From contig JAIEPW010000005.1 of the NCBI GenBank assembly GCA_019748195.1, positions 1 through 64,000 of the forward strand: a DNA stretch of 64,000 nt, read 5' to 3'. This stretch comes from Bryobacteraceae bacterium (GTDB taxonomy: Bacteria > Acidobacteriota > Terriglobia > Bryobacterales > Bryobacteraceae). Positions 26,987 through 34,412 of the stretch are shown here, in pieces (position 1 is the first letter of the stretch; each line of letters starts with the position of its first letter). A program made the translations under genes and the position numbers. The notes beneath the pieces were generated by a model that worked only from the letters and a program-made list of their open reading frames with translations, searched no databases and was not told the origin of the DNA.

Positions 26987-27297
26987 ATTCGTTTAACGCC
27001 TCTCCGGGGCTGGGATTAGTGTAGCCGGGGCGGGCGCCGACGGCAACGGTAAAGGGGCGAGCCGGGCCGGGAGGGATCAGTTGCAAGCCACTAACCTATT
27101 CGCAGTCAGACAGATCGACGACCGATTCGATCCGGGTTTACCCTCCGCTCGCCATAACAGCAGAGAATTGTAGCGATTGGAAGCTCCCTCTCCACCCTCG
27201 AACCCTTCACTTCCTTCCTGTCGCCTTTCAATCGACATTTGCAACTGAATTGCGTTTTCCTCTTGACCGAGGCCCCGCCGTGACTCTAGACTGCCAA
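26987..27297. other. Intergenic region between divergent genes, nothing recognised
   Basis: These 311 bases separate the dioxygenase-like gene and the TonB receptor and must hold both promoters. A TTGACC at about 27263 with CTAGAC some 17 bases on could be a promoter for the receptor, but the match is weak. No riboswitch, Fur-like box or small gene is convincing. Confidence 0.4.
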
Positions 27298-29673
27298 ATG
27301 ATGCGAGCCAAAATCGCCCACGCATGTCTTGCCGCGGCCATCCTTGCGGGACTTTGTGGAGCCCAGGAAGCAAATTTGGATGTCAGAGTCCAGGACAGCA
27401 CCGGGGCGATGATCGGCGGAGCGCTGGTGAAGGCCAGGCGCATCGGGGCGGGTTGGGAGAACACGCAGTTCACCACAGACACTGGAAACGCTTCCTTTGC
27501 GGCCTTGCCGAGGGGTGAATACGAGGTGGTTGTGGAAGCGCGGGGGTTCGCGCCGGCGCGCCAACAGTTTTCCTGGCCCGCCGGCGGTAATTTGCTGATC
27601 GAACTCCGCCCGGCGGACCTCGCCGAGCAGGTGCGCGTCACCGCCAATCGAATCGCGGGGACACCGGAACAACTGGAGCGGCTGCCCGGATCGGCCTATT
27701 TGTTGCAAGCCACCGATCTGGAACAGGCTCGCGTACTCACCACGGAAGAGGCGCTGCGCAAGGTGCCCGGCGTTCACGCGCGCGGCGAGGACGGCTTCGG
27801 ATTGCGGCCGAACATCGGGATTCGCGGTCTGAATCCCACCCGCTCTTCGCGGGTTCTGCTGCTGGAAGACGGCGTGCCGCTGTCCTATGCTCCGTACGGC
27901 GACAACGCTTCGTACTACCATCCGCCCGTCGACCGCTTTGAAGGCGTCGAGATCGTCAAGGGCGGCGGCCAGATCCTTTACGGCCCGATGACCGTGGGCG
28001 GCGTCGTCAATTACCTCACGCCGGCGCCTCCGGCCGGCCGGGGCGGATCGCTAACCCTGACCGGCGGAAACCGCGACTACTTCAACGGGCACTTCCGCTA
28101 CGGCGGAACCTGGAAAGGCACCGGATTGCTCTTCGACGCGCTGCGCAAGCAGGGCCAGGGGCTGCGCGACAACACCCGGCACGGCGTCACGGACCTGAGC
28201 GCGAAGACGCTGACGCCGATTGGCGCGTCGCAGACACTTTCGCTGAAATTCAATCGCTACAGCGAGGACTCCCAGCTTACCTATTCGGGGCTGCGGCAAA
28301 CCGAGTGGGATCGCAACCCCCGGGCCAATCCCTTCGTTCACGATCAGTTCGACATTTCGCGCTACGGCGGGTCGGCGACTCATTTGTGGACCCCGCGCGC
28401 CAACATGACGGTTCGCCACACCGGCTACGCGACGTTCTTCGATCGCGATTGGTGGCGTCAGTCGTCCAATTCCAATCAGCGTCCCAATGACGCGGCCGAT
28501 CCCCGTTGCGGAGGCATGGCGAACCTCCTCACCGCTTGCGGCAACGAAGGCCGGCTGCGGCGCTATTACACATGGGGACTCGAGAACGCCAGCCGCGTTT
28601 CGCACGGGCTGCTGGGCGCATCGAACGTAACCGACTTCGGCTTCCGCGCGCACTTCGAGGACCAGCAACGCCTGCAGCAGAACGGCGACACGCCCCAAGC
28701 ACGCTCCGGCGCCGTGGTGGAGAACAACCAGCGCCTGGCGAAGACCTTTTCCACCTTCGTCCAGAATCAGTTTGTGTGGAACAAGCTGGTAGTGACGCCC
28801 GGGGCGCGGCTCGAATACATTCGCTACTCGCGCTGGAACCGCCTGAATAACGCGCGCGGTTCGGAAACGCTGGTCAAGCTGATCCCCGGACTGGGAATCG
28901 CCTATAACGCGAACGAAAGGTTCACGGTGTTCGCCGGCGTCCATCGCGGGTTCGCGCCCCCCCGCGTGGAGGACGTGATCAGCAACTCCACCGGGCAGAG
29001 CATCGAACTCGCGCCGGAGTTGAGCTGGAACTATGAAGTGGGATTCCGGGCGCGGCTGCAACGGTACTTCAGCCTGGAAGCCACCGCGTTCCGCATGGAT
29101 TTCGCCAACCAGGTGGTGCCGGCGAGTGTCGCCGGAGGCATCGGATCCAATCTCACCAACGCCGGGCGCACGCTGCACCAGGGAGCGGAGGCGGCGGGCC
29201 GCTGGGACTGGCGCAACGTGTTCAGTTCCCGCAGCAGCTTCTCGCTTCGCGGCGCCTACACCTGGGTCCCGGTCTCGCGCTATCAGGGCACCCGGCTGTC
29301 GTCCGTTCCCGGATTCACCAGCGTCCCCGTCTCCGGGAACCGGCTGCCGTACTCTCCCGAGAACCTGCTGACGGCCAGTGTGAGCTACGCGCACGCCACG
29401 GGTCTCAACGCGATGTTCGAGACCGTGTACACCGGGCGGCAGTTTGGCGACGACCTCAACACCGTGGGCGGGACTCCCGACGGCCAGCGCGGCGCGCTGC
29501 CGGGAAACGCGCTCTTTAATGCGAGCTTCAATTACCCGGTGGAGGCGCTGCGCTCGACTTTCTTCATCACCGCGAAGAACCTCACGAACCGTACAGTGAT
29601 CGTGGACCGCTCCCGCGGGCTGCTGCCGGGAATCCCCCGGCTGGTGCAGGCGGGATTGCAGTTCACGTTCTGA
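27298..29673 (+). CDS. TonB-dependent outer-membrane receptor (FecA-like plug)
   Basis: A 791-aa outer-membrane active transporter. Signal peptide (about 1-22, ending LCGAQ), an N-terminal carboxypeptidase-regulatory-like domain (DVRVQDSTGAMIGGALVKAR, about 25-95), a plug with ALRKVPGVHARGEDG and the FecA-type RPNIGIRGLNPTRSSRVLLL, then a 22-strand barrel ending in LQFTF with a terminal Phe, as expected for BAM recognition. The plug resembles ferric-dicitrate-type receptors, so a siderophore or metal chelate is a fair guess, but the added N-terminal domain also occurs in glycan receptors. The double ATG at 27298 is chosen since it leads straight into the signal peptide. Confidence 0.92.
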   Translation: MMRAKIAHACLAAAILAGLCGAQEANLDVRVQDSTGAMIGGALVKARRIGAGWENTQFTTDTGNASFAALPRGEYEVVVEARGFAPARQQFSWPAGGNLLIELRPADLAEQVRVTANRIAGTPEQLERLPGSAYLLQATDLEQARVLTTEEALRKVPGVHARGEDGFGLRPNIGIRGLNPTRSSRVLLLEDGVPLSYAPYGDNASYYHPPVDRFEGVEIVKGGGQILYGPMTVGGVVNYLTPAPPAGRGGSLTLTGGNRDYFNGHFRYGGTWKGTGLLFDALRKQGQGLRDNTRHGVTDLSAKTLTPIGASQTLSLKFNRYSEDSQLTYSGLRQTEWDRNPRANPFVHDQFDISRYGGSATHLWTPRANMTVRHTGYATFFDRDWWRQSSNSNQRPNDAADPRCGGMANLLTACGNEGRLRRYYTWGLENASRVSHGLLGASNVTDFGFRAHFEDQQRLQQNGDTPQARSGAVVENNQRLAKTFSTFVQNQFVWNKLVVTPGARLEYIRYSRWNRLNNARGSETLVKLIPGLGIAYNANERFTVFAGVHRGFAPPRVEDVISNSTGQSIELAPELSWNYEVGFRARLQRYFSLEATAFRMDFANQVVPASVAGGIGSNLTNAGRTLHQGAEAAGRWDWRNVFSSRSSFSLRGAYTWVPVSRYQGTRLSSVPGFTSVPVSGNRLPYSPENLLTASVSYAHATGLNAMFETVYTGRQFGDDLNTVGGTPDGQRGALPGNALFNASFNYPVEALRSTFFITAKNLTNRTVIVDRSRGLLPGIPRLVQAGLQFTF

Positions 29674-29715
29674 TCTCAATGCCGCAGCCGAAGGAACCCC
29701 AGACCAATCTACACC

Positions 29716-29743
29716 GGGAGCCGCGCGCGAGCGAGCGGCAGGC
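29716..29743 (+). repeat. REP-like element, copy B
   Basis: GGGAGCCGCG followed by CGCGAGCGAGCGGCAGGC. It faces copy C (29773-29808) in inverted orientation, so the pair can fold into a long hairpin downstream of the TonB-receptor gene. Confidence 0.6.
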
Positions 29744-29772
29744 GAAGCGCCTTCCTATAACGCCTCTTCGTC

Positions 29773-29808
29773 GACAACGTTTGCCACTCGCTCACGCTCG
29801 TGGCTCCC
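29773..29808 (-). repeat. REP-like element, copy C
   Basis: The reverse complement of this unit matches copy D (30001 onward) over about 36 bases with one mismatch, including an AACGTTGTCG tail outside the REP core. That length of identity shows recent copying or homogenisation between C and D. Confidence 0.7.
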
Positions 29809-29879
29809 AGTTCGCAATGGGTAGCACCGTTGCCTCGCCGGCAACCTGCGTAGGCCAGCCCTGGCCGCTCAGAACGTAA

Positions 29880-29993
29880 TCAACGGTCCGCGTCAACTCC
29901 GACCGATTGAACAGCCAAACGGTGCTGCCGTGTCGCGGCGTGCCGCACCTTCCGCTGCGGCTGGTGCAGGACGCACCGCAGTTCACGTTCTGA
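29880..29993 (+). pseudogene. Decayed 3' end of a TonB-dependent receptor gene
   Basis: Bases 29958-30001 match 29638-29681, the last codons and stop of the intact receptor, at 38 of 44 positions, offset by exactly 320. In frame, 37 codons ending in RLVQDAPQFTF and TGA mirror the receptor's RLVQAGLQFTF; the preceding LNSQTV resembles the receptor's LTNRTV. An in-frame TAA at 29877 closes the frame upstream. It is either a leftover of a lost paralogue or a copy made with the flanking repeats. Confidence 0.6.
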
Positions 29994-30000
29994 TTTCAAT

Positions 30001-30037
30001 GGGAGCCACGAGCGTGAGCGAGCGGCAAACGTTGTCG
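30001..30037 (+). repeat. REP-like element, copy D
   Basis: GGGAGCCACGAGCGTGAGCG followed by AGCGGCAAACGTTGTCG. It begins directly after the decayed receptor end and pairs with copy E in inverted orientation across a 4-base gap, like a bacterial interspersed mosaic element. Confidence 0.7.
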
Positions 30038-30041
30038 CGGT

Positions 30042-30063
30042 CCGTCTGACGCTCGCGGCTTCC
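30042..30063 (-). repeat. REP-like element, copy E
   Basis: On the minus strand GGAAGCCGCGAGCGTCAG followed by ACGG. It is the most diverged copy and ends 2 bases before the stop of the leftward decarboxylase gene, where it may act in transcript-end stability. Confidence 0.5.
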
Positions 30064-30065
30064 AC

Positions 30066-31439
30066 CTATCCGCCCTCGCACAGGCTGTGCGCACGCAGGA
30101 TCGACTCCAGGCTGCGCTCGACGTCCTTGCTGGTCGTCGACCAGTTAGACACGCTGATCCGCATGTACGCCTTGCCCTGCCATTCCGTCCGGCCCGCCCA
30201 CAGGATGCCGTCCCGCTGGATGGCGTCAATCACCCGGTCCGTCCGCTTATCATCGCCAAAACGCACCAGCACCTGATTCAGAACGACCTCATGCGGCACC
30301 TCGATCCCCGCCTTTCGCAGTTCACGCGCGAAGTGCTCCGCATGAGCGCAGCAGCGGTCCACCATTTCCTGCAGCCCTCTGCGTCCCAGGCTGTGAAGCG
30401 CCGCCCATACTTCGAAGGAGCGCGCCCGGCGCGAGGAATCGGGCGCCAGGTTCATCGAATCGCGCTCTTCGGTCTCGATCAGGTAAGCTGCCTGAGCGGA
30501 CATCGCCTTGCGGAGCGGAGTTCCGTCGCGCACCAGCACGACACCGCAGTCGTAACCCACGTTCAGCCATTTGTGCCCGTCCGTGGCCCAGGAGTCTGCC
30601 AGCTCCACGCCGTCCAGCAGAACACGGCGCGCGGGCGACGCCGCTGCCCACAGGCCGAACGCGCCGTCGATGTGAACCCATGCGCCGGCTTCGCGAGCCC
30701 GCTCCGATGCCGCGCGCAGCGGGTCAAAGCTGCCGGTATTCACATTGCCCGCCTGCAGGCAGAGAATGGAGCGATCGCTGAGCCGGGGGATACGCGCCGC
30801 GATCATGCGGCCCTGCGAATCGGTGGGCACGCGGATCACGCGTCCTTTCCCCAGGCCCAGCATCGCCAGGCCTTTCAGCACCGTGGAGTGGACTTCGTCG
30901 CTGACCACGACGTCGAGGGGCGGCGCGCCGAACAGGCCCTCCGCCTCCACGTCCCAGCCCGCGCGTTCCAGCACCGCGTGCCGCGCCGCGGCCAGACCAG
31001 TGAAGCTGGCCATGGTGGCGCAGGTGACCAGGGCGCCCGAGCATCCGGCTGGCAGCCCGAATAGCTCGCTCATCCAGCGCAGCACGATGCGCTCCACGTC
31101 GACGGCCGCGGGCGAAGTCAGCCACAGAATCCCGTTCTGATCCCAGGCGGACGTCAGCCACGCCGCGCCCAGCGCCGCCGGCAGCATGCCACCGGTGACG
31201 AACCCGAAGTAGCGGGGTCCCGTGGTGGCCACGGTCGCCGGCGAAGCGATCGCGTCCAACTGGCGGATCGTCTCGATGGGATCGCGGGAATCCTCGGGCA
31301 GGCTGCCGCCCAGCTCGGCCAGCCGCGCCGTGGCGCCGTTGTCCGGAAACACCCGCCGCCCTTCCACGCCTTCGACGTACCGGACGGCGCGATCCAGAGC
31401 TTCGCGAAGCAGAAGCGGAATCGACTGGCGAGTGTGCAT
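30066..31439 (-). CDS. Pyridoxal-phosphate-dependent amino acid decarboxylase (group II)
   Basis: A 457-aa cytosolic enzyme of the aromatic-L-amino-acid/glutamate decarboxylase fold. The Schiff-base lysine is K290 in DGHKWLNVGYD, the pyridine-nitrogen Asp is D258 in VHIDGAFGLWAA, and the ring-stacking His is H184 in SDEVHSTVLKGL. RYFGFVTGG and the WDQNGILWLTSPAAVDVE segment match the bacterial group II branch that includes tryptophan, tyrosine and phenylalanine decarboxylases; substrate cannot be fixed from sequence, and some members are aldehyde synthases. The gene is 17 bases downstream of the small exported protein ending at 31457 and may share its transcript poorly, as both run leftward but no overlap exists. 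Confidence 0.88.
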   Translation of the reverse strand: MHTRQSIPLLLREALDRAVRYVEGVEGRRVFPDNGATARLAELGGSLPEDSRDPIETIRQLDAIASPATVATTGPRYFGFVTGGMLPAALGAAWLTSAWDQNGILWLTSPAAVDVERIVLRWMSELFGLPAGCSGALVTCATMASFTGLAAARHAVLERAGWDVEAEGLFGAPPLDVVVSDEVHSTVLKGLAMLGLGKGRVIRVPTDSQGRMIAARIPRLSDRSILCLQAGNVNTGSFDPLRAASERAREAGAWVHIDGAFGLWAAASPARRVLLDGVELADSWATDGHKWLNVGYDCGVVLVRDGTPLRKAMSAQAAYLIETEERDSMNLAPDSSRRARSFEVWAALHSLGRRGLQEMVDRCCAHAEHFARELRKAGIEVPHEVVLNQVLVRFGDDKRTDRVIDAIQRDGILWAGRTEWQGKAYMRISVSNWSTTSKDVERSLESILRAHSLCEGG

Positions 31440-31456
31440 CCGCTCAGGATCTCATG

Positions 31457-31909
31457 TCACTTCTCAAAAACGAACTTCACTTCCATCTCGCCGAAATCCC
31501 CGTGGATCCTCCCCGCGCACGTCAAGGTCCTGCCGTCCGCGGACAAGGTCCATGTTTCTTTCTGGTGAATATCGCCGCGCGGAGAGCCACGCTTGGTCTG
31601 GAGCACCAGCGAACTGCCTTCCCAGCGCATGGAGCCGGTGGCGTGCTGCCCGGCGAGTTCAAACGTCTGCTCAACGCCGTCGGTGGTGAACTGCACTTCC
31701 GATTTCTGTTCGGCTCCGTTACGGGTTTGCAGCGTCACCAGGTGAAAGCGCGGCTCGCGATGAACCACGCGGCGGGTCCACTTCTCCGGAGGAGGAGATT
31801 GCGCGAAGTTGCTCTTGTCCAGATTCAACTTCCACTCGCCGGAGAAATCCGGCCCGGCCGCGATGCAGGATCCGGCAACCAGAACGAGAGTCAGGAGGCG
31901 TCCCATCAT
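31457..31909 (-). CDS. Small exported beta-rich protein, FSGEWKLN paralogue 1
   Basis: A 150-aa exported protein: signal peptide ending near CIAAG, then DFSGEWKLNLDKSNF, a motif seen in many small acidobacterial lipocalin-like exported proteins. The middle has KWTRRVVHREPRFHLVTLQT and the end TWTLSADGRTLTCAGRIHGD. It aligns along its whole length with the protein from 31983-32441, so the two are tandem duplicates. Function unknown; a small beta-barrel binding a lipid or other hydrophobic molecule is possible but not shown. Confidence 0.75.
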   Translation of the reverse strand: MMGRLLTLVLVAGSCIAAGPDFSGEWKLNLDKSNFAQSPPPEKWTRRVVHREPRFHLVTLQTRNGAEQKSEVQFTTDGVEQTFELAGQHATGSMRWEGSSLVLQTKRGSPRGDIHQKETWTLSADGRTLTCAGRIHGDFGEMEVKFVFEK

Positions 31910-31982
31910 GAGACGCTCTACGGATCACCTCGTGCCGCGGTTTGCCGGCAGGGGCGGACCTGAGTGGGACAGGGGCCACCCG

Positions 31983-32441
31983 CTACTTTTCGAAGACCAG
32001 CTTCAACTCGGTTTCGCCCATGTCACCCTTCAGCTTGCCCATGCAGGTGAGGGTCTTGCCGTCGGGCGAAAGGGACCACCGCTCGGTTTGATAAATATCG
32101 CCCTGGTCGGTCTGGCGGTGGGTATCGAGAACCAGCACCGCGCCATCCCACTTGAGCGAGCCGGTTGCCTGCGCGCCGGCCATCGGGAAGGTCTGTTTGG
32201 AGCCGTCGGTCTTCAGCTTGGCTTCCCACGTGGCGTCCGTTCCGCCGCGCGTCTGGACGCTGGCGAGCTCGAACTGCGGCTCCCGATGGACAACGCGGCG
32301 CACCCACTTATCGGGCGGCGACATCTGGCCGAAGTCGCTTTTCTGCAGGTTCAGCTTCCATTCACCGGAGAAGTCGGGCTGGCCGGATGCCATCACTACG
32401 GGGCAGAGAACGAGCGCGGCAAGGAACAGTTTCCGGGTCAT
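31983..32441 (-). CDS. Small exported beta-rich protein, FSGEWKLN paralogue 2
   Basis: A 152-aa exported protein with signal peptide (TRKLFLAALVLCPVVMASG) and the same core as its neighbour: DFSGEWKLNLQKSDF, WVRRVVHREPQFELASVQT, RWSLSPDGKTLTCMGKLKGD and a LVFEK C-terminus. I use ATG 32441 because the signal peptide starts there; an upstream start would add seven residues with no support. It is 73 bases upstream of paralogue 1 and probably cotranscribed. Confidence 0.75.
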   Translation of the reverse strand: MTRKLFLAALVLCPVVMASGQPDFSGEWKLNLQKSDFGQMSPPDKWVRRVVHREPQFELASVQTRGGTDATWEAKLKTDGSKQTFPMAGAQATGSLKWDGAVLVLDTHRQTDQGDIYQTERWSLSPDGKTLTCMGKLKGDMGETELKLVFEK

Positions 32442-32498
32442 GCTCGATATACGCGGCAGCAACGGGGACGTTTGGATGTTTTTCCGCCGCCGGTCGCG

Positions 32499-32529
32499 AA
32501 AAAAAAAGGGCGAGCCCGAAAGCTCGCCC
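32499..32529 (-). terminator. Rho-independent terminator of the TIGR03437-TonB-beta-helix operon
   Basis: On the minus strand a perfect 8-bp stem (GGGCGAGC / GCTCGCCC) with a 6-base loop is followed by nine T residues. It lies about 32 bases past the stop of the beta-helix gene and before the next leftward gene, ideally placed. Confidence 0.88.
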
Positions 32530-32560
32530 GTGAAAGTTCGAAGCGTACGATTCTGTTACG

Positions 32561-34366
32561 TTACGGACGGATGTCCTGTTCCTGCAGGAAATTGGTCCAT
32601 TCCTCGGTCCAGTCTTCGTCGCCGAAGGCGCCGATCCAGGTGGCCCACTGGTCGAAGAAGCCGTCGTCGGGCGGCGCCACCCATCCGGCGCGCCATACCG
32701 GCGATCCCAGGGTCGGGCGGAAGTCCGGATCCGAGTACTCGAAGGGCCGACGCAGCATCGGATCGGCGACGATGAAGTTGCGGCCGGTTCCCCGAGTGCC
32801 CTGGGCGAACGTCAGCAGCGGCGCCGTCACTTGCCCAGCCAGCGTGTTGGCGGCCTGGCGATTGCTGCCGTTGTTCCACAGCAGGAAGCCGTCCGCGCGC
32901 AGGTCATTGCCATCGATGCGGTCCTGAGTGGCCTGATCGCGAGCATCGACGCCGGCCGAATACCAGTTCTGGATCAGGAAGTTGTTGTAGCTTCCCGCCG
33001 CGCCGCGACGCCACCACACGCCGGACACCGCGGTCCCCTCGTCGCGGGTGCCCGCGCCGGTGCCGATGATGGTCATGTTGTAGAACTGGTTCGCTCCGAG
33101 CGGGCGATCGTTGAACCCGAATTGACTGTTGTCGATCTCCAGGCCGCGGTTCGAGAAGTCATTGTTCGCAACCGCCAGCCCGTGCTGGATCTTCCCGGTG
33201 AAGCCGAGCTGGGTATCGAAGTAGTCGTCCGCGGCGTACGTAGCCACCAGGTACTTCGCGTTCATCGTCCCGCCGAACCATTCGAAGGCATCATCCAGGC
33301 CGTAGGTGGTCTGCAGATACTCGGCCGTTGTGCCGGTGCCGCAGCCGCCCCAGGTGAAGGCGTTCACTTCCTCGTTGGGCTGGAACTCCGCCCCCGCGAA
33401 CTCCACGCGAACGTAGCGCAGGCTGCCGCAGTTGTGAGCCGGTTCATTGCCGCCGTACTGGGTGTCCACCGAGGCGGTAAGTCCCTCGATGTTGCCGGTG
33501 CCGCCGGGGATGTTGGTGGGCGCCGACCCGAGCATCACCAGGCCGCCCCAATCGCCCGCGCGACGCTGGCCGAATGGCTGGGAGCTGGTCATGATGATCG
33601 GGCGGGTGCGGGTGCCGTTGGCTTCAATCCGCCCGAAACGGGTCACGATGATCGCCGAGGGCGGCTGCGAGCCCGGCTGTCCGATCACGAACGTGCCCGG
33701 CTGAATCCGCAGCACCGCGTTGCTCCGCACGAACACCAGGCCGCTGACGCGGTAGGCCTTGGTGTTCACGAACTCACGGTTGCTATCGATGTTGCCGCGC
33801 ACGTCCACCACCTCATCCACCACGCCGATCTTGAAGTAGGCCGTCTTCACCACGCGCGTGCCGGTGTAGTCGCGAACCTGGACGGTGAGGGTGTGCATGC
33901 CGAGTTCGTTGGGAATCACGCCGCGGTCGGCCGGGAACAGGCCCCCGTCGCCGATCAGAACCGCTTTATCCGCGGCGCTCAGCCGCGTGATCCGGAAACC
34001 CTGCTCCACCGTGTTGCCGAAAATGTCGGTGACGGCTTCGGTGCCCGCCGGCAGGTAAAACCGCCGCCCGGTCTGGTTGTTCTGGCGGAAGGCGACGATG
34101 GTGTAGGGGTAGAGATCGTTGTTCGGCTTCACCGTCCAGCGCAGCGTCAGCCGCTCGCCCGCCCGGTATACGTACTTGTCAGCCCAAATCCACATGGCGG
34201 CGGTGGTGCTGAGCTGGCTGTTCGCAGTCAGCGCCTGGCGCCCTTCGGCCTCGCGCGTCGCGTCGGCGAGGCTGACGGTGGTGAACTCGGGCGTCCTGGA
34301 ATCCGCCGCCTGCAGCGCCATTCCGGACACAGCGAGGGTCACCGTCAGGAAGATGTTGGTTCGCAT
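32561..34366 (-). CDS. Exported right-handed beta-helix protein encoded next to a TonB receptor
   Basis: A 601-aa exported protein. Signal peptide 1-20; residues about 55-180 form an Ig-like region; from about 190 a parallel beta-helix begins: AYRVSGLVFVRSNAVLRIQP, GTFVIGQPGSQPPSAIIVTR, RAGDWGGLVMLGSAPTN, NIEGLTASVDTQYGG, LRYVRVEFAGAEF, LDDAFEWFGG. The same repeat pattern occurs in exported proteins next to TonB receptors in Bacteroidota and Pseudomonadota. Location on the cell surface or in the periplasm is open. It is the last gene of the operon, 47 bases after the receptor, and is followed by a strong terminator. Confidence 0.7.
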   Translation of the reverse strand: MRTNIFLTVTLAVSGMALQAADSRTPEFTTVSLADATREAEGRQALTANSQLSTTAAMWIWADKYVYRAGERLTLRWTVKPNNDLYPYTIVAFRQNNQTGRRFYLPAGTEAVTDIFGNTVEQGFRITRLSAADKAVLIGDGGLFPADRGVIPNELGMHTLTVQVRDYTGTRVVKTAYFKIGVVDEVVDVRGNIDSNREFVNTKAYRVSGLVFVRSNAVLRIQPGTFVIGQPGSQPPSAIIVTRFGRIEANGTRTRPIIMTSSQPFGQRRAGDWGGLVMLGSAPTNIPGGTGNIEGLTASVDTQYGGNEPAHNCGSLRYVRVEFAGAEFQPNEEVNAFTWGGCGTGTTAEYLQTTYGLDDAFEWFGGTMNAKYLVATYAADDYFDTQLGFTGKIQHGLAVANNDFSNRGLEIDNSQFGFNDRPLGANQFYNMTIIGTGAGTRDEGTAVSGVWWRRGAAGSYNNFLIQNWYSAGVDARDQATQDRIDGNDLRADGFLLWNNGSNRQAANTLAGQVTAPLLTFAQGTRGTGRNFIVADPMLRRPFEYSDPDFRPTLGSPVWRAGWVAPPDDGFFDQWATWIGAFGDEDWTEEWTNFLQEQDIRP

Positions 34367-34412
34367 TGATACTCTCCTGGTCGTTCGTTTGATCTAGAGT
34401 CCGTCTTGCTGT

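Larger units (their letters stand above)
29674..30065. other. Gene-free stretch with REP-like repeats and a decayed receptor end
   Basis: These 392 bases hold four REP-like units arranged as two head-to-head pairs and, between them, a decayed copy of the 3' end of the TonB-receptor gene (listed separately). No intact gene is supported. Confidence 0.6.
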
